NCBI GenBank assembly: GCA_041879295.1
Contig: CP047152.1
Location: 4,035,501-4,099,500, forward strand
Reading direction: 5' to 3'
DNA from: Pseudomonas putida
Lineage (GTDB): Bacteria; Pseudomonadota; Gammaproteobacteria; Pseudomonadales; Pseudomonadaceae
DNA length: 64,000 nt
A model generated the notes under the pieces. It worked only from the letters and a program-made list of their open reading frames with translations, was not told where the DNA came from and did no database searches. The position numbers were made by a program, and so were the translations under genes. Within the stretch, counting starts at the first letter, position 1; each line of letters opens with the position of its first letter. This document shows positions 26,479-35,814 of the stretch, piece after piece.

Positions 26479-28878
26479 TCAATGGGCAAAGATCGACCCA
26501 CCCTCCTTGCCCACCATCTTCTCGGGCTTGATCAGGAACCGCGCCAATGCCGGTAGCAGCCACAGCGCACCAAACATGTTCCAAAGCAGCATGAAGGTCA
26601 GCATCAGGCCCATGTCCGCCTGGAACTTGATCGCCGAGAAAATCCAGGTGCATACCCCAATGGCCAGGCACAGCCCGGTGAACAGCACCGCCTTGCCGGT
26701 CGAGCGCAGGGTCTGGTAATACGCCTCCTGCAATGGCAACCCCGCACGCAGGAAGCTTTCCAGGCGGCTGTAGATATAGATGCCATAGTCCACGCCAATG
26801 CCCACACCCAGCGCCACCACCGGCAAGGTCGCCACTTTCACCCCGATGCCCATGTAGGCCATCAGCGCGTTGCCCAGCACCGAGGTCAGCACCAGGGGCA
26901 GCACGATGCACAGTGTGGCGGCGAACGAGCGGAAGGTGATCAGGCACATCACGGCCACGCAGATGTACACCAGGATCAGGATGGTCAGCTCGGCCGACTT
27001 GATCACCTCGTTGGTCGCGGCCTCGATGCCAGCGTTGCCCGCCGCCAGCAGGAACTGCAGGCCTTCCTTGTCATGGCTGTCGGCAAACGCCTTGGCCACG
27101 GCGGTGACGCGCTCCAGCGTTTCAGCCTTGTGGTCATTGAGGAACACCAGCACGGGTGCCAATGAGCAGTCGCCGTTGTAAAGGCCGTCAGCCCGGGCGA
27201 TGGAATTGTTGAGGATGTCCGGGTTACGCGACAGGGTTTCCCATTTCAGGCTGCCCTCGTTCATGCCCTTGATCACCTGTTTGGAAACGGTGACCAGGGA
27301 AATCGCCGACTGCACGCCAGGGGTGTTTTCCATGGTCCACATCAGCTCGTCGATCGGCGCCATGGTCGAGTGGACCGAGCACATCTCCGACGGCGTCTTG
27401 ACCATGATCACCAGCACATCGGAACTGGTCGAGTAGTTGCTGATGATGAAGTTGTTGTCCTGGTTGTAGCGCGAGTCGGGGCGCAGCTCCGGTGCCCCTT
27501 GGTCGAGGTCGCCGATCTTCAGGTTCTGGCTGTACCACAGGCCACCGGCGAAGGCGAGCAGCGCCAGCACCACCGACACCGGCGCCACCTTGGCACTGGC
27601 GAAGTTCGACAACAGGCGCCAGAACGGGTGCTCGCGGGTCGCGTCTTTCTTGCTGCGCTCGATGGCCTTCTTGCTGATGCCGACATAGGAGATGGCCACC
27701 GGCAACAGGATCAGGTTGGTGAACACAATCACCGCCACGCCGATGGAGGCGCCGATGGCCAGTTCGCGAATCACCCCGATGTCGATGATCAGCAGGGTAA
27801 TGAAGCCCACTGCGTCGGCAAGGATGGCGATCATGCCCGGCAGGAACAACTGACGGAATGTGCGCCGGGCAGCGGTAAGGGCGTTGTCGGCGTCACTCGA
27901 CTGCAGGGCGATGCCGTTGATCTTCTGCACCCCGTGGGAAATGCCGATGGCGAAGATCAGGAACGGCACCAGCATCGAGTACGGGTCCAGGCCAAAGCCC
28001 ACCGCATGCATCAGCCCCAGCTGCCAGACCACCGCCACCAGTGTGGTAATGAGCACGGCGACAGTGCTGCGGATGCACCAGGTGAACCAGTACAACAACA
28101 CCAAGGTGATCACCAGGGCGACGCCGAAGAACATCGCCACCATCACCAGGCCATCGATCAGGTCACCGACCTTCTTGGCAAAGCCGACGATGTGGATTTT
28201 TACATTGGGGTTCTGTGCCTGGAACTTGTCGCGGATCTTCTCTTCCAGCAGGTGAGAGAACTGCTGGTAGTCCAGCTTCACCTGTTTGCCCGGGTCCTGC
28301 GGGTCGGGGTAGCTCTCCAGCAGCGGCACGTCGATGATGCTGGACTTGAAGTTGTTGCCTACCAGGCGCCCCACCTGGCCTGACTTGAGCACGTTGTCGC
28401 GCAGGGTATCGAGGCTGTCCTGCGACCCGTTGTAGGTGTTGGGGATTACCTCACCACCGGAAAAACCCTCTTCGGTGACCTCGCTCCAGCGCACGCTGGG
28501 GCTCCACAGTGACTTCAACCCGGCCCGATCGACACCGGGGATGTAGAACACCTCATCATGGATCTGACGCAGGGTCTCCATGTAGTCCTTGTCGAAGATG
28601 TCACCGTTCACCGCCTCCACCGAAATGCGCACGGTGTTGCCAAGGTTGGCCAGGTCGTTGCGGTGCTCCATCATCTGCTCGATGAACGGGTGCTGCAGCG
28701 GGATCATCTTCTCGAAGCTGGTCGACGGGCGAATCTGCGTGGCCTGCCAGAACAGGAAAATACTGACCAGCACACACAGGGCGATGACCACTGGGCGGTT
28801 GTTGAAGATCAGGCGTTCCAGCAGCGTGGCCTTGTCCTGGTGATGCGAGTGCATGGCAATGCTCTCCCTGCTGGTCAT
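26479..28878 (-). CDS. RND-superfamily (MMPL) exporter
   Basis: The 799-aa inner-membrane protein has the two-fold RND layout: one N-terminal helix (about 25-45), a periplasmic loop, five or six helices (about 240-420), a second loop, and another helical bundle (about 630-780). Conserved pieces include LVMVAMFFGVALVITLVLLYW and VVALGVGIGVDYGIYIYSRLES. It is half the size of tripartite AcrB pumps and fits the MMPL/hopanoid-lipid exporter branch. Start 28878 overlaps the upstream YCF48 gene by ATGA, so the two are made together. Export of a hydrophobic compound is inferred from family. Confidence 0.9.
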   Translation of the reverse strand: MTSRESIAMHSHHQDKATLLERLIFNNRPVVIALCVLVSIFLFWQATQIRPSTSFEKMIPLQHPFIEQMMEHRNDLANLGNTVRISVEAVNGDIFDKDYMETLRQIHDEVFYIPGVDRAGLKSLWSPSVRWSEVTEEGFSGGEVIPNTYNGSQDSLDTLRDNVLKSGQVGRLVGNNFKSSIIDVPLLESYPDPQDPGKQVKLDYQQFSHLLEEKIRDKFQAQNPNVKIHIVGFAKKVGDLIDGLVMVAMFFGVALVITLVLLYWFTWCIRSTVAVLITTLVAVVWQLGLMHAVGFGLDPYSMLVPFLIFAIGISHGVQKINGIALQSSDADNALTAARRTFRQLFLPGMIAILADAVGFITLLIIDIGVIRELAIGASIGVAVIVFTNLILLPVAISYVGISKKAIERSKKDATREHPFWRLLSNFASAKVAPVSVVLALLAFAGGLWYSQNLKIGDLDQGAPELRPDSRYNQDNNFIISNYSTSSDVLVIMVKTPSEMCSVHSTMAPIDELMWTMENTPGVQSAISLVTVSKQVIKGMNEGSLKWETLSRNPDILNNSIARADGLYNGDCSLAPVLVFLNDHKAETLERVTAVAKAFADSHDKEGLQFLLAAGNAGIEAATNEVIKSAELTILILVYICVAVMCLITFRSFAATLCIVLPLVLTSVLGNALMAYMGIGVKVATLPVVALGVGIGVDYGIYIYSRLESFLRAGLPLQEAYYQTLRSTGKAVLFTGLCLAIGVCTWIFSAIKFQADMGLMLTFMLLWNMFGALWLLPALARFLIKPEKMVGKEGGSIFAH

Positions 28879-29915
28879 GGACGCACCTCCCGGGCAGCCT
28901 GATCAGCCCCTTCGGCGCTGGCCAGATGCACACCACCCTGCCCCACCAGCAGCAGGCCGCCATTGGCCAAGCCACTGACGCCGGCCAGGGCCAGGCGGTC
29001 GGCGCGGTTGTACACGCTGAAGGTCTGGCCGTCGTCCGTGCTGCGCAGCACGCTGCCACCATTGCCGACCAGCACCAGGGTGCCATCATCGACAAGCGTA
29101 GCGCCTGCCAGGCCGAACTCCAGCGTACCGCGCGCGGCCTTGAGTTCGATCGGCTGCCAGCTGTCACCGAAGTCGCTGGAGCGGAACAGGTTGCCGCGAA
29201 GGCCGTAGGCCAGCAGGGTCTGCGGCCTGGCGGTGCCGATCACGCCGAACAGCGAGCCCTCGTAAGGGCCCTGGACCTTGACCCAGGTCTGGCCCCTGTC
29301 GGCGGAGCGGTACATACCACCCTGCTCACCCACGATGAACAGGCCGGCATCGCGCACTTGGGCGATACCGTTCAGGTGCAGCTGGTCCGGGTTGTCCAGC
29401 CGCTCGGCCACGTCCTGCCAGTGCTGCCCGCCATCAGTGGTTTCCAGCAAGGCGCCATAGGCCCCCACGGCAAAGCCGTGCCGGGCATCGAGGAAGGTGA
29501 CATCGAGCAAGGGCGCTTCACGGGCGAGGTCTTCGAACTGCTTGCTCCAGGTAGCGCCGCCGTCGCTGCTGGTGAGGATCTGTGCGTCATGGCCGACAGC
29601 CCAGCCACGCTTGTCGTCGAGGAAAAACACGGCAGTGAGCAATTGCCGGGTGGGTACCCGGGCCTGGGTCCAGGTGCTGCCCTGGTCGTCGGAGAACAGA
29701 ATGTGGCCGCGATCACCAACCACCACCAGGCGCTTGCCGGCATGGGTGGTGTCGATCAACAGGCTTTCACTGGCCTTGGCCGACTCGGTGGAGTATTCAT
29801 CGGCTGCCGCGGCCTGGGCACTGTCGGCCCACATCCCCAATGCCAGTGCCAGCATCGCGCTGGCTGCCCATGGCCAGGCGCCACGCCTGGCTGGCATACG
29901 TAACTGTTCCCTCAT
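28875..29915 (-). CDS. YCF48-type BNR-repeat beta-propeller, exported
   Basis: The 346-aa protein has a signal peptide (residues 1-36, ending ADSAQA) and six Asp-box repeats: FSDDQGSTWTQ, SSDGGATWSK, TTDGGQHWQD, SADRGQTWVK, SSDFGDSWQP and STDDGQTFSV. This is the YCF48/photosystem II assembly factor-like fold, used in non-photosynthetic bacteria as periplasmic partners of MMPL exporters. ATG 29915 has AAGGGGG upstream; longer frames run into the REP pair and are rejected. It is coupled to the MMPL gene, and similar loci often include DUF1302/DUF1329 genes; one DUF1302 gene lies at the far left of this window. Confidence 0.88.
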   Translation of the reverse strand: MREQLRMPARRGAWPWAASAMLALALGMWADSAQAAAADEYSTESAKASESLLIDTTHAGKRLVVVGDRGHILFSDDQGSTWTQARVPTRQLLTAVFFLDDKRGWAVGHDAQILTSSDGGATWSKQFEDLAREAPLLDVTFLDARHGFAVGAYGALLETTDGGQHWQDVAERLDNPDQLHLNGIAQVRDAGLFIVGEQGGMYRSADRGQTWVKVQGPYEGSLFGVIGTARPQTLLAYGLRGNLFRSSDFGDSWQPIELKAARGTLEFGLAGATLVDDGTLVLVGNGGSVLRSTDDGQTFSVYNRADRLALAGVSGLANGGLLLVGQGGVHLASAEGADQAAREVRP

Positions 29916-30086
29916 GACTGCCCCCTTGTTGTGTTCTTTTTGGTGGGTCAATGCATTGCAGGCCTTGCGAATGCCTGATCTAGAGGCCTGCAATAGCTTG
30001 AGGGGATCGTAGCGGGGATGTTTGCGGGAGTACAACGGGCGGGGTGTTATGTTTTGTTGTCGGCCGGGGAAAGCCGGGGCCGCTGG

Positions 30087-30162
30087 GCGGCCCTTCGCGG
30101 GTAAACCCGCTCCTACAAAGGTTGCATCCCCCTGTAGGAGCGGGTTCACCCGCGAAGGGCTG
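30087..30162. repeat. REP pair (inverted)
   Basis: Two head-to-head copies of the P. putida REP, CCCTTCGCGGGTAAACCCGC at 30091-30110 and its inverted partner ending CCCGCGAAGGG near 30159, flank a spacer of about 12 bp. It sits between the pepN stop (30187) and the YCF48 gene. The long palindrome can protect or terminate transcripts. Confidence 0.85.
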
Positions 30163-30186
30163 CACAGCAGCCCCAATTCACCAGAC

Positions 30187-32844
30187 TTACGCCAGGCTCT
30201 TGCTCACCACTTCATACACATCACTGGACAGCTCGCCAGACGCCAGAATCCGCTCCAGTTCGCCCTTCATGAGGGCCTGACGCGCATCGTCATACTTGCG
30301 CCAGCGGGTCAGCGGCGCCAGTTGCCGCGACGCAATCTGCGGATTCAGTGCATTCAGCTCGATCACCAGGTCCGCCAGGAAGCGATAGCCTGAGCCATCG
30401 GCAGCATGGAAGTTGACCAGGTTCTGCCCGGCAAAGGCACCGATCAGCGCACGCACCTTGTTCGGGTTCTTCAGGGTGAAGGCCGGGTGCTGCATCAATG
30501 CCTTGACCCGCGCCAGCCCGCCCGGCAGCGTGCTGGCCGCCTGCACGCTGAACCATTGGTCCATGACCAACGGGTTGTCCTTGAAGTGCTCGGCAAACGC
30601 CTCCAGCGCTTTCGCGCGCTCGGCCTCGAACGGCGAGTTGACCAGTACCGCCAGCGCGGTAAGGCGCTCGGTCATGTTGTCGCAGTGCTCAAACTGCTCC
30701 AGGGTCGCCTCCAGCACCTGTTGCTTGCCACTCTGCATCAGGTACGACAGGGCGATGTTCTGCAGGCTGCGGCGGGCAAAGTGCTCGGCCTCGGCCACAT
30801 AGGCAGTGCTGCGCGACACTTCGCGGTTGGCCTGGTAACGCGCCCACAGGGCGTCGAACAGGTGTTCGGCGATCTGCTGGCGTGCGAACTCGCGGGCGGC
30901 GTGGATGGCGTCGACGTCGCCCACCTGGCTGATCTCGGTAAGGTACGCCTCACCTGGCAGCGAGAGCATTTCGGCCACCATGGCCGGGTCCAGCGATTCG
31001 TTGCCCAGCACAGTGCCCAGGGCGGTGATCAGGCGCTGGTCGAGCTTCAGGGCTTCGCTGCGTTGATGCTGGCCGATCAGTTCCTGCAGTACCTGCACCG
31101 ACAGCTGCTGGCCCGCTTCCCAGCGGTTGAAGCCGTCGCTGTCGTGCTGCATCAGGAACATCAACTGGTCGCGGTCATACGGGAAGCTCAGCTTCACCGG
31201 GGCGCTGAAGCCACGCAGCAGCGATGGCAGCGGCTTGGCCTGGATGCCCTGGAAAGTGAAGGTTTGCTCGGCCTCGGTCACCGACAGCACGCGGCTGGTC
31301 CCTTGAGCGGCGTCCTCGCCAGCCAGCTGCAGCGGCAGGTCATTGCCGGCGGCATCCAGCAGGCCCAGCTCCACCGGGATCACGAACGGCAGTTTCGCGG
31401 CCTTGTCCGGGGTCTGCGGGCAGCTCTGGCGGAACGTCAGGCTGTAGGTCTGCGCAGCGGCGTCATACGCCTCACTGACTTCCAGACGCGGGGTGCCAGC
31501 CTGGCTGTACCAGCGCTTGAACTGGGTGAAGTCGACGCCGTTGGCGTCCTCCATGGCCTTGATGAAGTCGTCGGTGGTTACCGCCTGGCCGTCATGACGT
31601 TCAAAGTACAGGTCGCTGCCTTTACGGAAGCCTTCGGTACCCAGCAGGGTACGGACCATGCGCACCACTTCGGCGCCCTTCTCGTAGACGGTCAGGGTGT
31701 AGAAGTTGGAGATTTCGATGAAGCTGTCCGGGCGCACCGGGTGGGCCATGGGGCCGGCGTCTTCAGCGAACTGGTGGGTGCGCAGGTAGGCCACGTCTTC
31801 GATGCGCTTGACCGTGCGCGAGTTCATGTCGGCACTGAACTCGGCATCGCGGAATACCGTGAAGCCTTCCTTCAGCGACAGCTGGAACCAGTCACGGCAG
31901 GTGACGCGGTTGCCCGACCAGTTGTGGAAGTACTCGTGGGCGACCACGCCTTCGACGCGCTGGTGCGCAGCATCGGTGGCGGTTTCGGCACGGGCCAGCA
32001 CACAGCTGGAGTTGAAGATGTTCAGGCCCTTGTTTTCCATGGCGCCCATGTTGAAGTCGTTGACCGCAACAATCATGAAGATGTCCAGGTCGTACTCGCG
32101 GCCATAGACTTCTTCGTCCCAGCGCATGGACTTTTTCAGGCTGACCATCGCGTGGTCGCACTTGTCGATGTTCTCGGGCTCGACGTAGATGCGCAGGGTC
32201 ACATCACGGCCGGACTGACGGGTGAAGCTGTCTTCAACGCACCACAGGTCACCGGCCACCAGGGCGAACAGGTAGGCCGGCTTCATGAACGGGTCTTCCC
32301 AGGTCGCCCAGTGGCGGCCGTCTTCGGCCGGCCCGCTGCCGATCGGGTTGCCGTTCGACAGCAATACCGGGTAGCGATGCTGCTCGGCGATGACCGTGGT
32401 GGTGAAGGTGCTCATCACATCCGGGCGGTCGAGGTAGTAGGTGATCTTGCGGAAGCCCTCGGCCTCGCACTGGGTGCAGAACATCTTGCCCGACTTGTAC
32501 AGCCCTTCCAGGGCGGTGTTGCTTTCCGGGTGGATTTTCACGCTGGTGTCCAGGGTGAAGCGCTCGGCCTTGGGCTGCACGGTCAGGCTGTCGGCATCGA
32601 GCTGGTAGTCGCCTGGCTGCAGCTCCTGGTCATCCAGCGAGGCGCGCAGCAGTTCCAGCTGCTGGCCATCGAGTTCCAGTGGCGGCAGGCCGGCACCGCG
32701 TGCCGGGTTGCGGCGCATGACCAGTTGCGCGTGAACCAGTGTGTGGTCCTCGAACAGCTCGAAGGTCAGGTGCGTCTCGTCGATCAGGTACTCCGGCGCC
32801 TGGTAATCCTTGAGGTAGATCACTTGCGGTTGTTCGGTACGCAT
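30187..32844 (-). CDS. pepN: aminopeptidase N
   Basis: The 885-aa M1-family zinc metallopeptidase removes N-terminal residues from peptides in the cytoplasm. The exopeptidase motif GAMENKGLNIF is near residue 267. The zinc site HEYFHNW (HExxH) is near 301-305, with the third ligand Glu in LSLKEGFTVFRD about 19 residues later. Length matches the gammaproteobacterial PepN type with its large C-terminal helical domain. ATG 32844 has AAGGA upstream. It is followed by a REP pair and preceded 13 bp away by the DUF2797 gene. Confidence 0.96.
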   Translation of the reverse strand: MRTEQPQVIYLKDYQAPEYLIDETHLTFELFEDHTLVHAQLVMRRNPARGAGLPPLELDGQQLELLRASLDDQELQPGDYQLDADSLTVQPKAERFTLDTSVKIHPESNTALEGLYKSGKMFCTQCEAEGFRKITYYLDRPDVMSTFTTTVIAEQHRYPVLLSNGNPIGSGPAEDGRHWATWEDPFMKPAYLFALVAGDLWCVEDSFTRQSGRDVTLRIYVEPENIDKCDHAMVSLKKSMRWDEEVYGREYDLDIFMIVAVNDFNMGAMENKGLNIFNSSCVLARAETATDAAHQRVEGVVAHEYFHNWSGNRVTCRDWFQLSLKEGFTVFRDAEFSADMNSRTVKRIEDVAYLRTHQFAEDAGPMAHPVRPDSFIEISNFYTLTVYEKGAEVVRMVRTLLGTEGFRKGSDLYFERHDGQAVTTDDFIKAMEDANGVDFTQFKRWYSQAGTPRLEVSEAYDAAAQTYSLTFRQSCPQTPDKAAKLPFVIPVELGLLDAAGNDLPLQLAGEDAAQGTSRVLSVTEAEQTFTFQGIQAKPLPSLLRGFSAPVKLSFPYDRDQLMFLMQHDSDGFNRWEAGQQLSVQVLQELIGQHQRSEALKLDQRLITALGTVLGNESLDPAMVAEMLSLPGEAYLTEISQVGDVDAIHAAREFARQQIAEHLFDALWARYQANREVSRSTAYVAEAEHFARRSLQNIALSYLMQSGKQQVLEATLEQFEHCDNMTERLTALAVLVNSPFEAERAKALEAFAEHFKDNPLVMDQWFSVQAASTLPGGLARVKALMQHPAFTLKNPNKVRALIGAFAGQNLVNFHAADGSGYRFLADLVIELNALNPQIASRQLAPLTRWRKYDDARQALMKGELERILASGELSSDVYEVVSKSLA

Positions 32845-32857
32845 GTGCAGGTCCTTT

Positions 32858-33688
32858 TTACTGGAGCACGGCCAACTGGTAGGCCGTGTACTTGCGAATA
32901 TTGATCACACCGGTGTCGAAGATCAGGTACTGGCCCTTGATGCCCAGCAGCGTGCCCTCGGCCACCGGGTCCTTGTCGAGGTTGAAGCTGACAATCTTCT
33001 TGGGGTATGCCTCGACCGGGTAGTTCATCTGCACCACTTCGGCGTCCGGCAGCGGCTGGATAGCCTGCAGGCCGAAACGCCCCTGCAACTCGCGCAGGCC
33101 GTCGGCGCAGGCTTCGAAGACCTGCTCCCGGATGGCCGGCAGGTCGAGCACCTCGGCATCGCCCTTGAGCAGCGCACGCCAGTTGGTACGGTCCGGCACC
33201 TGGCTGCGCAGCACGTCTTCGACCAGGCCCGATTGCTGCCGGGTGGCCACGCGCATGATCGGCAACGCCTGGCTGGCACCCTGGTCGAGCCAGCGGGTGG
33301 GCAGCTGGGTGGCACGGGTAATGCCGACCTTGATCCCCGACGAATTGGCCAGGTACACGATGTGGTCGGTCATGCAGAACTGTTCCCCCCACGACGGCTC
33401 CCGGCAGGTGCCGGCGTCGTAGTGGCATTTTTCCGGGGCCATGATGCACACATCGCACTGGGCCAGCTTGGTCATGCACGGGTAGCAGTAACCCTGGCTG
33501 AAGCTGGTCTTGGTGCGCTTGCCGCAATGGCTGCAATGAATGGCGCCGAGGTATTCCAGGCGCAGGCGCTGGCCGATCATCGGGTTGACCGGCACCTGCA
33601 TGTCATCCAGGCGGAAGCTGTACTGCACCACCGGTGCCTGCAGGCTGACGCCCATTTTGCTCAACGAGCCACGAGCGAGTTCGATCAA
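32858..33688 (-). CDS. DUF2797 Cys-rich protein
   Basis: The 276-aa protein begins with IELARGSLSKMGVSLQAP. It has a dense Cys/His zinc-binding stretch (CSHCGKRTKTSFSQGYCYPC, then CDVCIMAPEKCHYDAGTC) and a VYLANSSGIKVGITR segment reminiscent of the GIY-YIG fold; that resemblance is an inference. The best start is TTG 33688, which overlaps the stop of the upstream yeaC-like gene (TTGA). The next ATG, at 33655, would cut the conserved N-terminus, and longer frames read back through the upstream gene. Function unknown; possibly a nucleic-acid enzyme. Confidence 0.82.
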   Translation of the reverse strand: MIELARGSLSKMGVSLQAPVVQYSFRLDDMQVPVNPMIGQRLRLEYLGAIHCSHCGKRTKTSFSQGYCYPCMTKLAQCDVCIMAPEKCHYDAGTCREPSWGEQFCMTDHIVYLANSSGIKVGITRATQLPTRWLDQGASQALPIMRVATRQQSGLVEDVLRSQVPDRTNWRALLKGDAEVLDLPAIREQVFEACADGLRELQGRFGLQAIQPLPDAEVVQMNYPVEAYPKKIVSFNLDKDPVAEGTLLGIKGQYLIFDTGVINIRKYTAYQLAVLQ

Positions 33689-33945
33689 TGTACCGAGTCC
33701 GACTTGAACAGAATGTTGGCGATGGGCGCGGACTTCGACGCGCATTCCTGTGGGCCCATGTAGCCGGTGCGCTGGTCCTCGGGCAGGTTCTTCATCTCCC
33801 AGGCGATGACCGCCTGCAGCGACAGTTCTTTCTGCTCGGCCGTGAGCTTGCGGCCATCCGACCATTTGCCGATTTCCACCGCCAGTTTCAGGCTCTGGTA
33901 GATTTCCGGGGTGATGTTTTCAATCATTTGCGCGAAAGTGGACAT
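33685..33945 (-). CDS. DUF1315 family protein (YeaC-like)
   Basis: The 86-aa protein begins MSTFAQMIENITPEIYQSLK and carries the family stretch IGKWSDGRKLTAEQKELSLQ, with GYMGPQEC near the end. ATG 33945 has AGGAG upstream. It is conserved in gammaproteobacteria but of unknown function. Its stop overlaps the DUF2797 start (TTGA), indicating coupled translation, and the rhomboid gene lies just upstream. Confidence 0.88.
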   Translation of the reverse strand: MSTFAQMIENITPEIYQSLKLAVEIGKWSDGRKLTAEQKELSLQAVIAWEMKNLPEDQRTGYMGPQECASKSAPIANILFKSDSVH

Positions 33946-33958
33946 AGTGTCTCCTGAT

Positions 33959-34846
33959 TCAAGCCGACAGTTTACGCCGGGCCAGCGCCCCACCCAAGAG
34001 CCCGGTCAGGCATCCGATGAGCAGCCCGCCGACGTGGGCGGCATTGGCGATCTGGCCAAGGCCGAGGGTGCCGACCACGCCGGTCAGGCACACCACCAGC
34101 CAGATCAGCATCATCACCAGCACGCCCTTGGGCAGGTTGAAGTAACGGTCGGGCGCCAGCCACTGGTACAGCCAGATATGCCCGAGCAGGCCGTACAGCA
34201 CGCCGGACAGGCCGCCAAACAGGCTCGGCCCGCTGGTGTAGTGCTGGGCCAGGTTGGAGACCAGGCTGAACAGCAGGGTCAGGCCCAGCAACGCCCACGG
34301 GCCCTGGCGCAGTTCGATGCGTTTGCCCAGTTCCCAGTACCACAGGCTGTTCATGGCCAGGTGCAGCACGCCGAAGTGCAGCAGCATGGGCGACACCAGT
34401 CGCCACCACTGGCCTTGGTCGAGGGTTTGCGCCAGCGAGGTGAAGTACAGGTAGTCGCCCTGGACACGGAAGTCGAGGAAGGTGAACCAGCTGATGGTGG
34501 TGAAGTTGTCACCAAGCCCCGTAAGGCCGGCGACGATGAAGCACAGCAGCAAAGTGAGGGTGGTGATTTTGCAGGCCTTGGCCTGGGCCGCCAGGGAAGG
34601 CTGTGTGGGGGCATTCGCGGGTGAACCCGCCCCTACAAGGTCGGCGCTGGCCGGCAGGTCGGCGTTGCCGTCCGGGTAGCGCTGGTAGAGCTGCAGCACA
34701 TCTTCGGCCAGGGTGTCGGGAGCCCAGAGGACCTGGGCATCGCCCTCCTCGCTTACCCGGTGCGGCACCTGCAGGCGCTGCAACAGGTGGACGAAGCCGC
34801 TGAGGTCGACCGACAGCGGCAGGCGCATCACTTCGATAATGTTCAT
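33959..34846 (-). CDS. glpG: rhomboid intramembrane serine protease (GlpG-like)
   Basis: The 295-aa protein has an N-terminal cytoplasmic domain (1-60), a linker (61-92) and six transmembrane helices. The catalytic serine is in GGLSGVLYG (Ser214), the histidine in NAAHVGGLL (His271), and the oxyanion-region HxxxN is HLAMN (Asn166). It cleaves membrane proteins within the bilayer. Residues 70-79 (VGAGSPANAP) are encoded by a REP element inserted in frame, in the flexible linker between the soluble and membrane domains. ATG overlaps the upstream phosphatase stop (ATGA). Confidence 0.9.
   Translation of the reverse strand: MNIIEVMRLPLSVDLSGFVHLLQRLQVPHRVSEEGDAQVLWAPDTLAEDVLQLYQRYPDGNADLPASADLVGAGSPANAPTQPSLAAQAKACKITTLTLLLCFIVAGLTGLGDNFTTISWFTFLDFRVQGDYLYFTSLAQTLDQGQWWRLVSPMLLHFGVLHLAMNSLWYWELGKRIELRQGPWALLGLTLLFSLVSNLAQHYTSGPSLFGGLSGVLYGLLGHIWLYQWLAPDRYFNLPKGVLVMMLIWLVVCLTGVVGTLGLGQIANAAHVGGLLIGCLTGLLGGALARRKLSA
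34606..34642. repeat. single REP element inside glpG
   Basis: The sequence GCGGGTGAACCCGCCCCTAC (34618-34637), preceded by ATTC and followed by AAGG, matches the REP hairpin seen intergenically at 30.1 and 49.2 kb. Here it is within the coding sequence and keeps frame, encoding linker residues 70-79 of the rhomboid protease. Confidence 0.8.
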
Positions 34847-35814
34847 TGGTTGGCCTGTGGGCGGTCGACGTCGACCCAGACGAACTTGTGTGGGTCGATA
34901 CGGGTTTCATCATCCAGCCGGTAGGCGACCAGCTTGCCGTAGAGCACGGCGCTGTAGTCCAGGCAGGCCAGGTTGGCGCGGATCGGTGCCGGGCGGCCGC
35001 TGCGCCAGTAATGCCCGACGAACAGCATCGGCTGGTCTTCGTCATAACGCAACAAGGCGTTCTTCTGGCTGTGGCTGAGCGGGGTGCTGGCCACGTCTTC
35101 GGGCAAGGCATCGGGCTGGAACACGATGTCACCGTAGGTTTTCGGGTCTTCTTCCCAGAACTTGGTGCGGAAGAACGCGCGGGTCAGGCCGTCGCCGCCG
35201 GTCAGCGTCAGCCCGTCCGGCAGGCGCATGTCGGTACCGCGCAACAGGCGGTTGCACACGGTGTCGGCAAAACTGCCACTCACGGCCGAGGCCTGGATGA
35301 AGTGTTCATCGATGCGTCCGTCGGGGTATTGCTGGCGCAGCGGCTCGATCAGCCGCGGGTCCCAGCAGGCGTGCACCAGACGGAAACGGCCGGCGTCAAC
35401 GAACAGCGGCAGCTGGTAGAACCAGTTGACGAAATCGTGCCAGTCGCCAGGGTGCTGGGCAAACTGGGTCAGGGTTTCGTCAATCAGCCGGGCATGCCGC
35501 GGCGTGTGTTCGCGTACATAGGCCTTGCCGCTGCCTGGCAGCGCCGGGGTGACCCAGCCCAGGGCGTTGTATTCGTGGTTGCCCATGATGCAGAACGCCT
35601 GGCCGGCTTCGACCATGTCGTGGACGATGTACAGTGCCTCACGAATGCGTGGCCCGCGGTCGACGATATCGCCAAGGAACAGCACCTGACGTCGCGGGTG
35701 GCGCCACACGCCGGCCACGCGCTTGTATCCGAGGGCGTCGAGCAGGCGTTCAAGGGTCAGCGCACAGCCGTGCACGTCGCCGATGATGTCAAAACTTCGC
35801 GCCGGATCGAGCAT
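34843..35814 (-). CDS. metallophosphoesterase, ApaH/PP2A-like
   Basis: The 323-aa protein has the calcineurin-like metal motifs: IIGDVHGCALTLE (residues 10-22), FLGDIVDRGPRI, FCIMGNHEYNALGW, and later FVGHYWRSG. It is longer than, and distinct from, ApaH (about 280 aa). It may hydrolyse nucleotides such as Ap4A or phosphoproteins. ATG 35814 overlaps the nadK stop by one base (TGATG), and its own stop overlaps glpG by ATGA, so nadK, this gene and glpG form one coupled operon. Confidence 0.88.
   Translation of the reverse strand: MLDPARSFDIIGDVHGCALTLERLLDALGYKRVAGVWRHPRRQVLFLGDIVDRGPRIREALYIVHDMVEAGQAFCIMGNHEYNALGWVTPALPGSGKAYVREHTPRHARLIDETLTQFAQHPGDWHDFVNWFYQLPLFVDAGRFRLVHACWDPRLIEPLRQQYPDGRIDEHFIQASAVSGSFADTVCNRLLRGTDMRLPDGLTLTGGDGLTRAFFRTKFWEEDPKTYGDIVFQPDALPEDVASTPLSHSQKNALLRYDEDQPMLFVGHYWRSGRPAPIRANLACLDYSAVLYGKLVAYRLDDETRIDPHKFVWVDVDRPQANQ

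Noticed and set aside
30406..32904. A long open frame on the opposite strand of pepN (about 830 codons)
   Set aside because: It mirrors pepN and arises from high GC at third positions; it has no recognisable domain, whereas the pepN frame has full catalytic motifs.
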